Below the pieces are notes generated by a model. The model ran no database searches. It was not told the origin of the DNA and worked only from the letters and a program-made list of their open reading frames with translations. Below are positions 24,880 to 33,920 of a stretch of 64,000 nucleotides of DNA, piece by piece (within the stretch, counting starts at the first letter, position 1; the number at the start of each line of letters is the position of its first letter). The stretch comes from Thiogranum sp. Its GTDB lineage: Bacteria > Pseudomonadota > Gammaproteobacteria > DSM-19610. The position numbers were made by a program, and so were the translations under genes. The stretch is from contig JASBSS010000020.1 of NCBI GenBank assembly GCA_030148805.1, positions 1-64,000 of the forward strand. Direction: 5' to 3'.

Positions 24880-25503
24880 ATGAGCGATATCGTATTGGCA
24901 GGCGGCAAGCTGCCGGGACTGGACGCCGGAACCCTGAGGGGCATGTTCGCGTTCCGCCACCGGGTGTTTTTCAACCGCCTCGGTTGGGAAGTGGACACCC
25001 GCGATGATCTGGAGTTCGACCTCTTCGACACCATGAATCCGGTATACATGCTGGCCAAGCGGCCCACGGGCAATATCGAGGGCTGCTGGCGACTGATGCC
25101 GACCACGGATGCCTATATGTTGCGGGATACCTTTCCGCAGCTGTTGCAGAACGACGCCGCGCCCAGCGACCCGCACATCTGGGAACTGAGCCGTTTCGCC
25201 GTGGACGCGTGCGGCGGGGAGGAGACTTCGCAGCAGGCGCCCCTGAACAGCGTCACCATGGAGATGATCCGCAAACTCTACGATTTCGCCCGGGAGAATG
25301 AAATCTCCCAATTCGTTACCGTCACCAGCGTGGCGCTGGAGAGGTTGCTGAAACGCACGGGTCTGCCCATACGCCGTTTCGGCAATGGCCGCGCGCAGAA
25401 GATCGGCAGAGTGCTGACCGTGGCCTGTTGGGTGGATATCAACCAGCAGTTCGCCGATGTCGTCTATCCGCCCACGCAGGATCTGCGCCACCGGGCGGCC
25501 TGA
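24880..25503 (+). CDS. LuxI-family acyl-homoserine-lactone synthase
   Basis: This 207-residue enzyme would join an acyl group to S-adenosylmethionine to make the quorum signal. The conserved LuxI positions can be read: R in MFAFRHRVFFNRLGW, the acidic residues D in EVDTRDDLEFDLFD, the segment GCWRLMPTTDAYML, and ELSRFAVD. CGGAGGG precedes the ATG at 24880. The acyl chain made cannot be predicted from sequence. It lies downstream of the receptor and its lux box, and two further genes follow closely. Confidence 0.93.
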   Translation: MSDIVLAGGKLPGLDAGTLRGMFAFRHRVFFNRLGWEVDTRDDLEFDLFDTMNPVYMLAKRPTGNIEGCWRLMPTTDAYMLRDTFPQLLQNDAAPSDPHIWELSRFAVDACGGEETSQQAPLNSVTMEMIRKLYDFARENEISQFVTVTSVALERLLKRTGLPIRRFGNGRAQKIGRVLTVACWVDINQQFADVVYPPTQDLRHRAA

Positions 25504-25513
25504 AGCCGACGTC

Positions 25514-25927
25514 ATGGAACAGCAGCGGATTTTGGTGTTAAGCAAGCGCCGCCAACCGCAGACGGATCTGCCCGTCTCGTTGTGCGGACGTTATCGGTTC
25601 ACCTATTGCGGCGGTGACGACCAGGCCCTTCTGGTAGCCAGCGAGCAGAGCCAACGCCGTTTCGATTGGATTTTGATCGATGGCGCGGGAATGGATGGGG
25701 ATGAAAAGGACTTTCTCCAGTCGCTGCGCGCAATAGGGCTTATTTTTGCCGAAGGTGAGCAGGGCCGTTCGTGCAAGGTGGAATGGGATGAGAACGGTAT
25801 CCTGCAATTGTGTTGTGCAAGGAGAAAGACGAGCGGAGAGAAGGGTGTTGCCGCTGCTGACAAGAGCAAGCAAACCATGGACGGTTTCGTCTTTGAGTTC
25901 CACGCGCCTATGGAAAGGGCGGGGTGA
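25514..25927 (+). CDS. Hypothetical protein in the quorum-sensing operon
   Basis: This 137-residue protein starts ten bases after the synthase gene and overlaps the next by four. The first half has an alternating strand-helix pattern, and RFDWILIDGAGMDGDEKDFL looks like a degenerate receiver-type strand, but no phosphorylation site set can be confirmed. Several cysteines occur (CGRYRFTYC, ILQLCCARR). No family is recognised. Its position suggests a role between the signal system and the GGDEF-EAL protein downstream. Confidence 0.6.
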   Translation: MEQQRILVLSKRRQPQTDLPVSLCGRYRFTYCGGDDQALLVASEQSQRRFDWILIDGAGMDGDEKDFLQSLRAIGLIFAEGEQGRSCKVEWDENGILQLCCARRKTSGEKGVAAADKSKQTMDGFVFEFHAPMERAG

Positions 25928-27288
25928 CAGCGTCGATGGATTTCAGACATATTTCGCTTTGGCAAGGGATCGATGCTGTCCAGCCACATTCCGCGACGCC
26001 GGAGAACAAGGAGTCGTCGGCGGAAAGCCGGGGGAGTCTGTGCAGCCTGCCCCAATTCCGCGATCGGCTGGATATCGCCATGCGCCGCTCAGCGCGCATG
26101 CACAAGTATGCGGTTTTCATTTTGTTGGAGTTCGCCCAGGAACACCTCAGGCTCGGGGGCGACGGGGAGGAGGAACAAGAGGGGGGATTGCTGATTTACC
26201 GGTTGCGCAGTTGCATCCGCTCCAGCGACAGTTTGTGCCGGCTCGGGGAGGGCCGCTTCGCGCTGCTGCTGGAGGATGTCAAGGAACCTACTGCGGTGCC
26301 ATTGATGATAGAGAAGATCGAGTCCACTTTGGTGGGGCCGCTGCACGCGCAGGCCGATGATCGACAAACTCTGCGCCCGAATGTGGCCGCCAGCCTTCTG
26401 CTGGGGAAGGCCCGCTCGGTGGCCAGGGTCTGGCTAGAGACCGAGGCCGCGTTGGAGATGGCGGTGATCGACGGACCGGGCCGTTATCGAATTCTGCCGC
26501 GGGAGCTCGGCCGTGAGGCGCTGTTGCGCTTTGATCTGGGTCGCGACATGCATCGGGCTTATCGCAACAAGGAATTCGATCTGAGCTACCAGCCGGTAGT
26601 CGGGCTTAGCGAACGCAGGCCGCGTGCGATAGAGGGGTTGCTTCGCTGGCAACATCCGCAGCGAGGCTGTCTGTATCCAGGGGTGTTCCTGCCGATGCTC
26701 GAGGAGAGCGGGCTGATCGTTCCGATCGGAGAGCAACTGCTGCTCCAGGCGTGTCGGAGCGGCCGGCGGTTGATTGGTGGCGGGCTCGGTCCGGTAAGGC
26801 TGGGAGTGAATATCTCCTTTCGTCAGCTGACCGATCCCGGGTTCATGCTCTGCGTGCTCGATGCCTTGTACGATAGCGGCCTGGCCGCGGAGTCGCTGCA
26901 GCTGGAATTTTCCGAGTCGGTGCTGACGCGCGACCTGCATCTGGTTCGACCGTTACTGGCCGAACTGGATCAGATCGGTATTGCGCTGGCGGTCGACCAG
27001 TTCGGTAGTGCCGGCATGCCGCTCAGTGTGTTGGCCGAATTGCCGCTGTCGGCCATCAAGTTTTCTCCCGCGGTGGTCAGGCGGCTGCCGAGCGATCCAG
27101 TGGCCCACGCCCTGGTCAGCGGTGCCATCGCCTTCGCCAGGGCGACCGGCAAGCGCGTCACCGCCGTGGGCGTGGAACAGTCGGCCGAGGAATGTCTGCT
27201 GGCGGAATTGGGCTGCGACGAGGCGCAAGGTGGCTATTATTTTCCACCGCAATCGGGTGCCTCGCTGATGCGCAGCCTGACGGGGTGA
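25924..27288 (+). CDS. Degenerate GGDEF-EAL domain protein
   Basis: This 454-residue cytoplasmic protein has a GGDEF-like region (about 45-190) and an EAL domain (about 205-450). The GGDEF signature is lost (RLGEGRFALLLED). In the EAL part, the EAL motif reads EGLLRW, the DDFGTG motif reads VDQFGSA, and the KID motif reads AIKFSP, while NISFRQL and LEFSES are preserved. Loss of several metal and substrate residues implies it does not make or cleave cyclic di-GMP; it more likely senses it or binds a partner. GTG 25924 overlaps the stop of the previous gene; ATG 25936 is an alternative. Confidence 0.85.
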   Translation: MTASMDFRHISLWQGIDAVQPHSATPENKESSAESRGSLCSLPQFRDRLDIAMRRSARMHKYAVFILLEFAQEHLRLGGDGEEEQEGGLLIYRLRSCIRSSDSLCRLGEGRFALLLEDVKEPTAVPLMIEKIESTLVGPLHAQADDRQTLRPNVAASLLLGKARSVARVWLETEAALEMAVIDGPGRYRILPRELGREALLRFDLGRDMHRAYRNKEFDLSYQPVVGLSERRPRAIEGLLRWQHPQRGCLYPGVFLPMLEESGLIVPIGEQLLLQACRSGRRLIGGGLGPVRLGVNISFRQLTDPGFMLCVLDALYDSGLAAESLQLEFSESVLTRDLHLVRPLLAELDQIGIALAVDQFGSAGMPLSVLAELPLSAIKFSPAVVRRLPSDPVAHALVSGAIAFARATGKRVTAVGVEQSAEECLLAELGCDEAQGGYYFPPQSGASLMRSLTG

Positions 27289-27328
27289 AAAATCCCCGTG
27301 CCGAACCTGAGGAGATTCGACACGGGGA
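27288..27328 (-). terminator. Terminator of the Bax-inhibitor-1 family gene
   Basis: On the minus strand CCCCGTG pairs with CACGGGG (27321-27327 with 27294-27300), the stem continues inward with CGAA/TTCG, and it is followed by ATTTTT. This fits an intrinsic terminator for the gene at 27371-28039. Confidence 0.65.
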
Positions 27329-27370
27329 CGGGGCGATCCGGTTTGAGGACCGAGGGTCTCGCTTTGGTTT

Positions 27371-28039
27371 TCAGTCGTCGCCGCTGAAAGCACCCAGTAG
27401 CTGCAGCAGGCTGAGGAACAGATTGTAGATGCTGACGTACAGGCCGACCGTGGCCATGATGTAGTTGGTCTCGCCGCCGTGTACCAGCTGACTGGTTTCG
27501 TACAGTATCAACCCCGACATCAGCAGCACGAACATGGCGGCCACGGCCAGGGAGAGCCCCGGCATGGAGAAGAAGACCGCCGCCAGCCCCGCCAGGAACG
27601 CCACCAGAATGCCGACCATCAGGAAGGCGCCCATGAAACTGAAATCCTTGCGGCTGGTCAGGGCGTAACCCGACAGCGATAGGAAAATCAGGCCGGTGGC
27701 GCCCAGGGCGGTCATCACCAGCTGGGAACCGTGCGGCAGCTGCAGGTACATGCTGATGATCGGACCGAGGGTCAGACCCATGAAGCCCGTCAGGGCGAAG
27801 ACGAACACCAGCCCCATGGCGCTGTTGCGGAACTTGCTGGTGAGAAACAGCAATCCGAAATAGCCGACCAGGGTCAGCAGCATACCGGGATGGGGCAGGT
27901 TCAAAGCCATCGAGAGGCCAGCCGTCAGCGCGCTGAACAGCAACGTCATCGAAAGCAGAATGTAGGTGTTGCGAATGACCTTGTTGACGCCCAGGACAGC
28001 GGGTCTGGAACGAATAACAGTATCGGACAATCGATTCAT
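27371..28039 (-). CDS. Bax inhibitor-1/YccA family membrane protein
   Basis: This 222-residue protein has seven hydrophobic segments typical of the TMBIM/YccA family. Characteristic features are NTYILLSMTLLFSALTAGLS near the N-terminus and GGETNYIMATVGLYVSIYNL near the C-terminus, including the conserved acidic region. E. coli YccA interacts with the FtsH protease; family members can leak calcium. It is a single gene with its own terminator. The 155 bases upstream also hold the start region of the divergent tRNA-Ser gene. Confidence 0.93.
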   Translation of the reverse strand: MNRLSDTVIRSRPAVLGVNKVIRNTYILLSMTLLFSALTAGLSMALNLPHPGMLLTLVGYFGLLFLTSKFRNSAMGLVFVFALTGFMGLTLGPIISMYLQLPHGSQLVMTALGATGLIFLSLSGYALTSRKDFSFMGAFLMVGILVAFLAGLAAVFFSMPGLSLAVAAMFVLLMSGLILYETSQLVHGGETNYIMATVGLYVSIYNLFLSLLQLLGAFSGDD

Positions 28040-28194
28040 GGTGTGTCTAACCTCGTTACAGTAAGTCGGCCTAAGCCTAACGCAAATTTAACAATTTGAC
28101 GACCTTGGAAGGGCGAAAGTTCCCTTCCCGCGGCTGATATTTGGTCTTCCCCCTGTGAACTAAATTCGTTTATCCTTGCCGACTTAACACCTCA

Positions 28195-28284
28195 GGAGAG
28201 GTGGCTGAGCGGTTGAAAGCACCAGTCTTGAAAACTGGCGAGGATTCACGTCCTCCGTGGGTTCAAATCCCACCCTCTCCGCCA
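28195..28284 (+). tRNA. tRNA-Ser (anticodon TGA)
   Basis: A 90-base class II tRNA. Acceptor GGAGAGG pairs with CCTCTCC, anticodon stem CCAGT/ACTGG closes the loop CTTGAAA with anticodon TGA, a long variable arm follows, and the T-arm has GGTTCAAATCC. G discriminator and encoded CCA. Confidence 0.96.
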
Positions 28285-28431
28285 TATAGACCCCTTTAGT
28301 ATCAATCTGTTAGATGGTAGACTCCGGGTGGCGAGAGGCGCCTATGGGCACCGGCGTCGCCGATTTCCGGGGCCGTTCAGGACGAACGGTCCGTCCCGAA
28401 GTTTCATTTTAAACCACAAGGATTGAGGGTA

Positions 28432-29091
28432 ATGGAGCAAAAACAAATCAGGGTAGTTCTGGCGGACCACCAGGAGCTGGTTCGTAGCGGCTTGCGGCGC
28501 CTGCTCGATGACGTGCCGGGCTTGTGTGTCGTCGGCGAGGTGGCGAACGGCGATGAAGTCATCGTCTGCGCGCGCGAGTTGAGACCGGCGGTCGTGTTGA
28601 TGGAAGCGCGCCTCCCGGGCATCGGTGGGTTGGAGGTCACGCGACGGCTGGTTCGCGCCCGTCAGGGCACCGGGGTTGTCGTCGTGATGCGCCGGGTCGA
28701 CGATCCGCTGCAATCGCAGTACCTGGAGGCGGGCGCCTCGGGTTGTCTGACCAAGCATTGCAGTATCGAGGAGATCGCCGACGCGGTGCGTGTGGTGGCG
28801 CGCGGAGAGCGCTATATCAGCGCCGATATCGCCAGGCAGATGGCGCTGTCGATGCTCCCCGGTAACGAACAATCGCCCTTCGACCGGTTGTCGGGGCGGG
28901 AAGTGCAGGTTCTGATGCTGGTGGCTCAGGGGCACAGCGTCCACGCGATTTCCGAGCGCCTTTGTCTGAGTTCCAAGACCGTCAGCACCTACCGCTACCG
29001 TTTGTTCGAGAAGCTGGGTGTCGGCAACGACGTGGAGCTGACCCGATTGGCGATTCGGCATGGCGTCGTGGAGACGGCACTGGATGCCTAG
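28432..29091 (+). CDS. GacA/UvrY-like regulator with altered receiver (Asp to Glu)
   Basis: This 219-residue protein aligns along its length with UvrY/GacA, including SPFDRLSGREVQVLMLVAQG, SSKTVSTYRYRLFEKLGV and DVELTRLAIRHGV. The receiver is degenerate: the phosphoacceptor Asp is Glu58 (VVLMEARLPGIGG), the first acidic residue of the usual pair is Ala11 (LADHQELVR), and the switch Thr is replaced by Arg (VVVMRRVDDP). The Lys (GCLTKH) remains. Glu at this site can mimic phosphorylation. ATG 28432 was chosen over an earlier in-frame start. It lies upstream of uvrC, as uvrY does in relatives. Confidence 0.88.
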   Translation: MEQKQIRVVLADHQELVRSGLRRLLDDVPGLCVVGEVANGDEVIVCARELRPAVVLMEARLPGIGGLEVTRRLVRARQGTGVVVVMRRVDDPLQSQYLEAGASGCLTKHCSIEEIADAVRVVARGERYISADIARQMALSMLPGNEQSPFDRLSGREVQVLMLVAQGHSVHAISERLCLSSKTVSTYRYRLFEKLGVGNDVELTRLAIRHGVVETALDA

Positions 29092-29193
29092 GCCGCTGAA
29101 TATAAAATAAAAGCACGGATATCTGCTGTTAAGTAAACGGATTTTCTGCCGCTTAGGCACCTACCATCTTTGTGCGGGCATGAATCTCTGTTT

Positions 29194-29874
29194 ATGGCGC
29201 TCTTACAGTCCTTTGTCACTGCTGCGGAAGGTCCGATCGAGGCGCTGCTGATCGATAGTCGGCAGTTGGTGCGCGCCGGCATGGGGCGTCTGTTGGCCGA
29301 TATGGCTCAGGTGGAGGTGGGTGCCAGTGTGGCGGATTTCGATGCCGCGATCCGCTGGGCGCGAACGCATGTTCCGCAACTGGTCCTGGTGAGCCTGCCC
29401 GGGGACGGGGTCGAGGTTCTCGATGGCGTGCGCAAGATGCGACGCCAGTTCGCGGACATCCGCTTGCTGATCGTCACCGATGAGTCGGATCTGCTGGTGC
29501 AGGAGCGTCTGCTGCAGTCCGGTGTGACCGGGATGCTGGAGGCCGATTGCTCGGTGGCCGAGTTGTACACCGCCATCGACACGGTGATCCGAGGAGATCG
29601 CTATATCAGTGACGCGTTGGCCCAGAAACTGGCGGAACGACGCGTGCCGGGGCGGGTGAACACACCCTTCGACCAGCTCACCCATCGCGAGCTGCAGATT
29701 CTGCTGCTGGTGGCCGCCGGTCACTCGACCGCTACCATGGCGCGCGAATTGTGTCTGACCCGCAAGACGGTGAACAGCTATCGCAATCGGTTGCTGGAAA
29801 AGCTGCAGGCGGACACCGACGTCGAATTGATGCATCTGGCGATGCGCCATGGACTGGTCAGCACGCCGCTGTGA
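29194..29874 (+). CDS. GacA/UvrY-like regulator with degenerate receiver (Asp to Ser)
   Basis: This 226-residue paralogue follows the previous gene by 102 bases. Its LuxR-type DNA-binding end is well kept (PFDQLTHRELQILLLVAAGH, LTRKTVNSYRNRLLEKL, DVELMHLAMRHGL). In the receiver the phosphoacceptor is Ser67 (LVLVSLPGDG) and the Lys is lost (GMLEADCS). It cannot be phosphorylated in the normal way. The ribosome site is weak at both ATG 29194 and the upstream TTG. Together the two genes look like a tandem duplication that drifted from phosphorylation control. Confidence 0.85.
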   Translation: MALLQSFVTAAEGPIEALLIDSRQLVRAGMGRLLADMAQVEVGASVADFDAAIRWARTHVPQLVLVSLPGDGVEVLDGVRKMRRQFADIRLLIVTDESDLLVQERLLQSGVTGMLEADCSVAELYTAIDTVIRGDRYISDALAQKLAERRVPGRVNTPFDQLTHRELQILLLVAAGHSTATMARELCLTRKTVNSYRNRLLEKLQADTDVELMHLAMRHGLVSTPL

Positions 29875-29982
29875 CAGTGCCACGGTCGACGGGGAAAACT
29901 TGAACCCGTTCGACGATTTAGCTGTGGATGATGTTAGTATTCGCGGCTAAGGGGCGCGTTGAGCGTTCGAGGAAGGGGACCG

Positions 29983-31425
29983 ATGACCGAGGCACCGAGA
30001 ATCCGGGCACCCGAGCTGCCCGCAAACCTGGACTGGTTCAATGTCTCGCAGCCGCTGACGCTGGCCGGCTTGCGGGGCAAGGTCGTGCTATTGGACTTCT
30101 GGACTTATTGCTGCATCAACTGCATGCATGTGCTGCCGGACCTGCGCTATCTGGAAAAGAAATATCCGACCACGTTGACGGTGATCGGCGTTCATTCGCC
30201 CAAATTCGAGAACGAGCGCGATCCGACACAGTTGCAGAAAGCCATCAATCGGTATCACATCCAACACCCGGTCGCCAACGATCCGGCCTTCCAGGTGTGG
30301 CGTGCCTATGGCATCAAGGCCTGGCCGTCGGTGATTTTCATCGACCCGGAGGGCTATGTGGTGGGGGTGTTGCGGGGCGAGGGAAGGCGTAAACAGCTCG
30401 ATGAGCTGATCAGCCAGCACACCCAGAGCGCGCGCGAGAAAGGCGTGCTGCGGGAGTCGAAAACCGTGCTCGCGCCCCGACCAGAGCCGTCGACGACATT
30501 GTCGTTTCCGGGCAAGGTGCTGGTCACCCGCGCCAGCCTGTATATCGCCGACAGTGGGCGCAACCGCATCGTTGAAACCCACCACGACGGCAGGATCAAG
30601 CGCGTCTTCGGCGGCGGCTCGGCCGGCATGCTCGACGCCCAGGGTAGCGAGGCGATGTTCGACAATCCTCAGGGCATGGTCGTGGTCGGTGATTTTCTCT
30701 ACGTGGCCGATGCCGGTAACCACGCCATTCGCCGCGTGCATTTGAAATCGGGCGAGGTGATGACCCTGGCCGGGACGGGCCGCCAGGGGCGCTATGTGGC
30801 TGATCATTTCCGCGACCCGCAGGAAGCCGAGCTCAATTCACCCTGGGATCTGGCCTACTACGACGGCAATCTTTATATCGCCATGGCCGGCCAGCATCAG
30901 ATCTGGCGGATCAACCTCAACCATCAGGCTATCGAGCGCTACGCGGGCTGCGGGCGGGAGGATATCGTGGACGGCCCCCTGGAGAGTGCCTGTTTCGCGC
31001 AACCCTCGGGGCTGGCGGCCCTGGACGAACGCCTGTTCGTGGCCGACGCGGAGACCTCGGCGGTGCGCGAGCTGGAAATCAACCGCCATGTCGTGAGCAC
31101 CCTGGTGGGCAAGGGTCTGTTTGATTTCGGTGATCGCAGCGGTGTCGGTCGCGAGGCGCGCTTGCAGCATCCCCTGGGAATCGCCGTGGATCCGGAGCGC
31201 AACGCCCTGTGGCTGGCCGATACCTATAATTCGAAAATCAAGCGGGTCGATGTGCGCACCCGTCAGGTGAGCACTTTCAAGATCGGCGCCCAACTCAACG
31301 AGCCGGGTGGCCTGAGTCGGTACCGCAATACCCTGTTCATCGCCGACACCAACAATCACCGGATCGTGGCGCTGGATCTGCATTCGCGGCATACCGAGAT
31401 CGTCAATGTGCGCGAGCAGGGCTAA
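29983..31425 (+). CDS. Thioredoxin-like domain plus NHL-repeat protein
   Basis: This 480-residue cytoplasmic protein begins with a thioredoxin-like domain (about 1-150) carrying WTYCCINCMHVLPDL, in which the active motif is CINC, and a cis-Pro in IKAWPSVIF. From about 165 an NHL beta-propeller follows, with repeated segments such as LYIADSGRNRIVE, LYVADAGNHAIRR, LWLADTYNSKIKR and LFIADTNNHRIVA. The layout matches NHLRC2-type proteins. Function is unknown; redox sensing or scaffolding is possible. GGAAGGGGA precedes the ATG at 29983. It overlaps the next gene by 20 bases. Confidence 0.88.
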   Translation: MTEAPRIRAPELPANLDWFNVSQPLTLAGLRGKVVLLDFWTYCCINCMHVLPDLRYLEKKYPTTLTVIGVHSPKFENERDPTQLQKAINRYHIQHPVANDPAFQVWRAYGIKAWPSVIFIDPEGYVVGVLRGEGRRKQLDELISQHTQSAREKGVLRESKTVLAPRPEPSTTLSFPGKVLVTRASLYIADSGRNRIVETHHDGRIKRVFGGGSAGMLDAQGSEAMFDNPQGMVVVGDFLYVADAGNHAIRRVHLKSGEVMTLAGTGRQGRYVADHFRDPQEAELNSPWDLAYYDGNLYIAMAGQHQIWRINLNHQAIERYAGCGREDIVDGPLESACFAQPSGLAALDERLFVADAETSAVRELEINRHVVSTLVGKGLFDFGDRSGVGREARLQHPLGIAVDPERNALWLADTYNSKIKRVDVRTRQVSTFKIGAQLNEPGGLSRYRNTLFIADTNNHRIVALDLHSRHTEIVNVREQG

Positions 31426-32059
31426 AAGCGTTTTCGATCCGCACTGCAAGCGCTGCCCCAGGCTCAGTGGCTTCCTCGCCCAGGTGGCGCGTGAACACCC
31501 CGGTTACCATGCCGCGCCGGTGCCGGCATTCGGCGATCCGCGAGCCCGGCTGCTGATCGTGGGGCTGGCGCCCGGCATGCATGGTGCCAACCGTACCGGC
31601 CGTCCTTTTACCGGCGATTATGCCGGGATTCTGCTCTACCAGACCTTGTACGATTTCGGCTTCGCCAGCAGACCGGTTTCGGAGGCGGCCGACGACGGAC
31701 TGCGGTTGCACAATTGCCGGATCTCCAACGCGGTGAAATGCCTGCCGCCGCAAAACAAGCCGGAGACGGCGGAAATCCGTGCCTGCAATGGTTTTTTACA
31801 CGCCGAACTCGAGGCGTTGTCCGCAGGTGCCGTAGTGCTCGCCCTGGGGAAAATCGCCCACGATGCCGTGCTCCGGGCCCATGGCCTGCCGCTTTCGGCC
31901 CACCGTTTCGCGCACGCGGCCGAGCACCGGTTGGAGCGCCACCTGTTGCTCGATTCCTACCACTGCAGTCGCTACAACACCCAGACCCGCCGTCTCACCC
32001 CGGAGATGTTCCGCGCCGTGATCGCGCGGGCGCGGGCGTTGTTGGACGCCCCGGCCTGA
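31406..32059 (+). CDS. Type-5 (UDGb-like) uracil-DNA glycosylase
   Basis: This 217-residue protein fits the iron-sulfur uracil-DNA glycosylases of family 5. Motif A reads VGLAPGMHGANRTGRPFTGD, lacking the usual catalytic Asp or Asn as in UDGb, and motif B reads SYHCSRYNTQTRRLT. Cluster cysteines are visible in PHCKRCPRL near the N-terminus and in HNCRISNAVKC. It excises deaminated or damaged bases during repair. The start GTG 31406 overlaps the preceding gene. It stands directly before uvrC, suggesting a DNA-repair group. Confidence 0.88.
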   Translation: MCASRAKSVFDPHCKRCPRLSGFLAQVAREHPGYHAAPVPAFGDPRARLLIVGLAPGMHGANRTGRPFTGDYAGILLYQTLYDFGFASRPVSEAADDGLRLHNCRISNAVKCLPPQNKPETAEIRACNGFLHAELEALSAGAVVLALGKIAHDAVLRAHGLPLSAHRFAHAAEHRLERHLLLDSYHCSRYNTQTRRLTPEMFRAVIARARALLDAPA

Positions 32060-32071
32060 TATAATCCCGCC

Positions 32072-33907
32072 ATGGACAGGGCGGAACCGACGGCGGAGTT
32101 CAACAGCGAGGATTTTCTGCGCACCCTCAGTTCGCGCCCCGGCGTCTATCGCATGCTGAACACGGCGGGTGAAATTCTCTATGTCGGCAAGGCGCGCAAC
32201 TTGAAAAAACGGGTGGCGAGCTATTTCCGCAAATCCGGTCTGGCGCCCAAGACCCACGCCCTGATGCAGCAGATGGCCAGGGTGGAAGTCACGCTGACCC
32301 ATACCGAAGCCGAAGCGTTGATACTGGAAAACACGCTGATAAAAAAGCACCGGCCGCGTTATAACGTGCTGTTGCGCGATGACAAAAGTTACCCATTTAT
32401 CTATTTGAGCAGCGCGGACGACTTTCCGCGTCTGTCCGTGCACCGTGGTGCCCGGCGCAAAAAAGGGCGTTACTTTGGCCCCTATCCCAGCGCCGGTGCG
32501 GTGCGCGAAACCCTGCATTTATTGCAGAAAACCTTTCGCGTCAGGCAATGCGAGGACAGTTTTTTCCGTAACCGCAGCCGGCCCTGTCTCCAGTACCAGA
32601 TCAAACGTTGTACCGCGCCCTGTGTGGGTCTTGTCGGGCGCCAGGAGTATGCCGAGGACGTCCGCCATACCCTGCTGTTCCTGGAAGGCAAAAGCAGCAC
32701 CCTGAGCGAGGAGCTGGCCGCCCGCATGGAGGCGGCCGCCAAGCGGCTGGATTATGAGGCCGCGGCGTTGTATCGCGACCAGATCGCCAGCGTGAGCCGG
32801 GTGCAGGAGCGCCAATACGTGGTGGGCGAGTCGGGCGACATGGACATTCTCGCCTGTGTGATTTCCGCGGGCGTGGCCTGTGTACAGATATTTTTCATCC
32901 GTCACGGGGTCAACCTGGGCAACAAGCTATTTTTTCCGCGTATCCCTGCCGACAGCGATGCCGGGGACGTGTTGTCGGCGTTCGTCGCGCAGTACTATCT
33001 GGAGCATCCTGTCCCGACGGCGCTGTTGACCAGCCATCCCCTGGAGGACAAGGCGCTGTTGCAGCAGGTGCTGAGCGAGCGTAGCGGGCGCAAAGTGGCG
33101 CTGCTGCACGGCGTGCGGGGCGAGAAGGCGCGCTGGCTGGCGCTGGGTGTCGTCAACGCCGAACAGGCGTTGCAGGCGAGACTCGGCAGCCAGGCCGGCG
33201 TGCGGCAACGGCTGCTCATGCTGCAGGACGTCCTGCGGCTGGAGGATACGCCGGACCGGTTGGAGTGCTTCGACATCAGTCACACCCAGGGCGAGGGTAC
33301 GGTGGCTTCGTGTGTGGTCTTCGACCGGGAAGGGGCGCGCAAGAGTGACTACCGTCGTTTCAACATCCGCGATATCGCCGCGGGGGACGATTACGCCGCC
33401 ATGGAACAGGCGCTGCTGCGCCGTTATACCCGGCTCAAGAAAGACGAGGCGCGGCTGCCTGGCGTGTTGTTCATCGACGGCGGCAAGGGTCAGGTCAATG
33501 TGGCCTGCCGGGTTCTGGAAGAGTTGCAGATCGAGGAAATCCTGGTGGTAGGCGTGGCCAAGGGCGCTGAGCGCAGGCCGGGCCTGGAAGTGCTGCATAT
33601 CCCCGCGCAGACGCGCACCCTGGAGCTCGACGGCGCATCGCCGGCACTGCATCTGATCCAGCAGATCCGCGACGAGGCGCATCGCTTCGCCATCACCGGG
33701 CACCGTCAACGCCGTGCGCGCGCGCGGCGCGAATCCAGTCTCGAGAGTATTCCCGGTATCGGGCCCCGCCGCCGCCAGAATCTGTTGAAACAATTCGGCG
33801 GCCTGCAGGAAGTGGCGCGCGCCGGGGTGGACGACCTGCACAAAGTGCCGGGCATCAGTCGCGAGCTGGCGCAGCAGATCTATGATACCTTTCACGGCGA
33901 CAATTGA
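32072..33907 (+). CDS. uvrC: UvrABC excinuclease subunit C
   Basis: This 611-residue nuclease makes both incisions in nucleotide excision repair. Domains in order: GIY-YIG nuclease (PGVYRMLNTAGEILYVGKAR), cysteine-rich region (CLQYQIKRCTAPCVG), UvrB-binding motif (KRLDYEAAALYRDQI), RNase-H-like endonuclease (LECFDISHTQGEGTVASCVV, LFIDGGKGQVN), and helix-hairpin-helix tail (ESIPGIGPRRRQNLLKQFGG). Length is normal. It begins 12 bases after the glycosylase gene and is followed at once by pgsA, the usual gammaproteobacterial order. Confidence 0.98.
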   Translation: MDRAEPTAEFNSEDFLRTLSSRPGVYRMLNTAGEILYVGKARNLKKRVASYFRKSGLAPKTHALMQQMARVEVTLTHTEAEALILENTLIKKHRPRYNVLLRDDKSYPFIYLSSADDFPRLSVHRGARRKKGRYFGPYPSAGAVRETLHLLQKTFRVRQCEDSFFRNRSRPCLQYQIKRCTAPCVGLVGRQEYAEDVRHTLLFLEGKSSTLSEELAARMEAAAKRLDYEAAALYRDQIASVSRVQERQYVVGESGDMDILACVISAGVACVQIFFIRHGVNLGNKLFFPRIPADSDAGDVLSAFVAQYYLEHPVPTALLTSHPLEDKALLQQVLSERSGRKVALLHGVRGEKARWLALGVVNAEQALQARLGSQAGVRQRLLMLQDVLRLEDTPDRLECFDISHTQGEGTVASCVVFDREGARKSDYRRFNIRDIAAGDDYAAMEQALLRRYTRLKKDEARLPGVLFIDGGKGQVNVACRVLEELQIEEILVVGVAKGAERRPGLEVLHIPAQTRTLELDGASPALHLIQQIRDEAHRFAITGHRQRRARARRESSLESIPGIGPRRRQNLLKQFGGLQEVARAGVDDLHKVPGISRELAQQIYDTFHGDN

Positions 33908-33920
33908 GGCGCGGTTTCCC

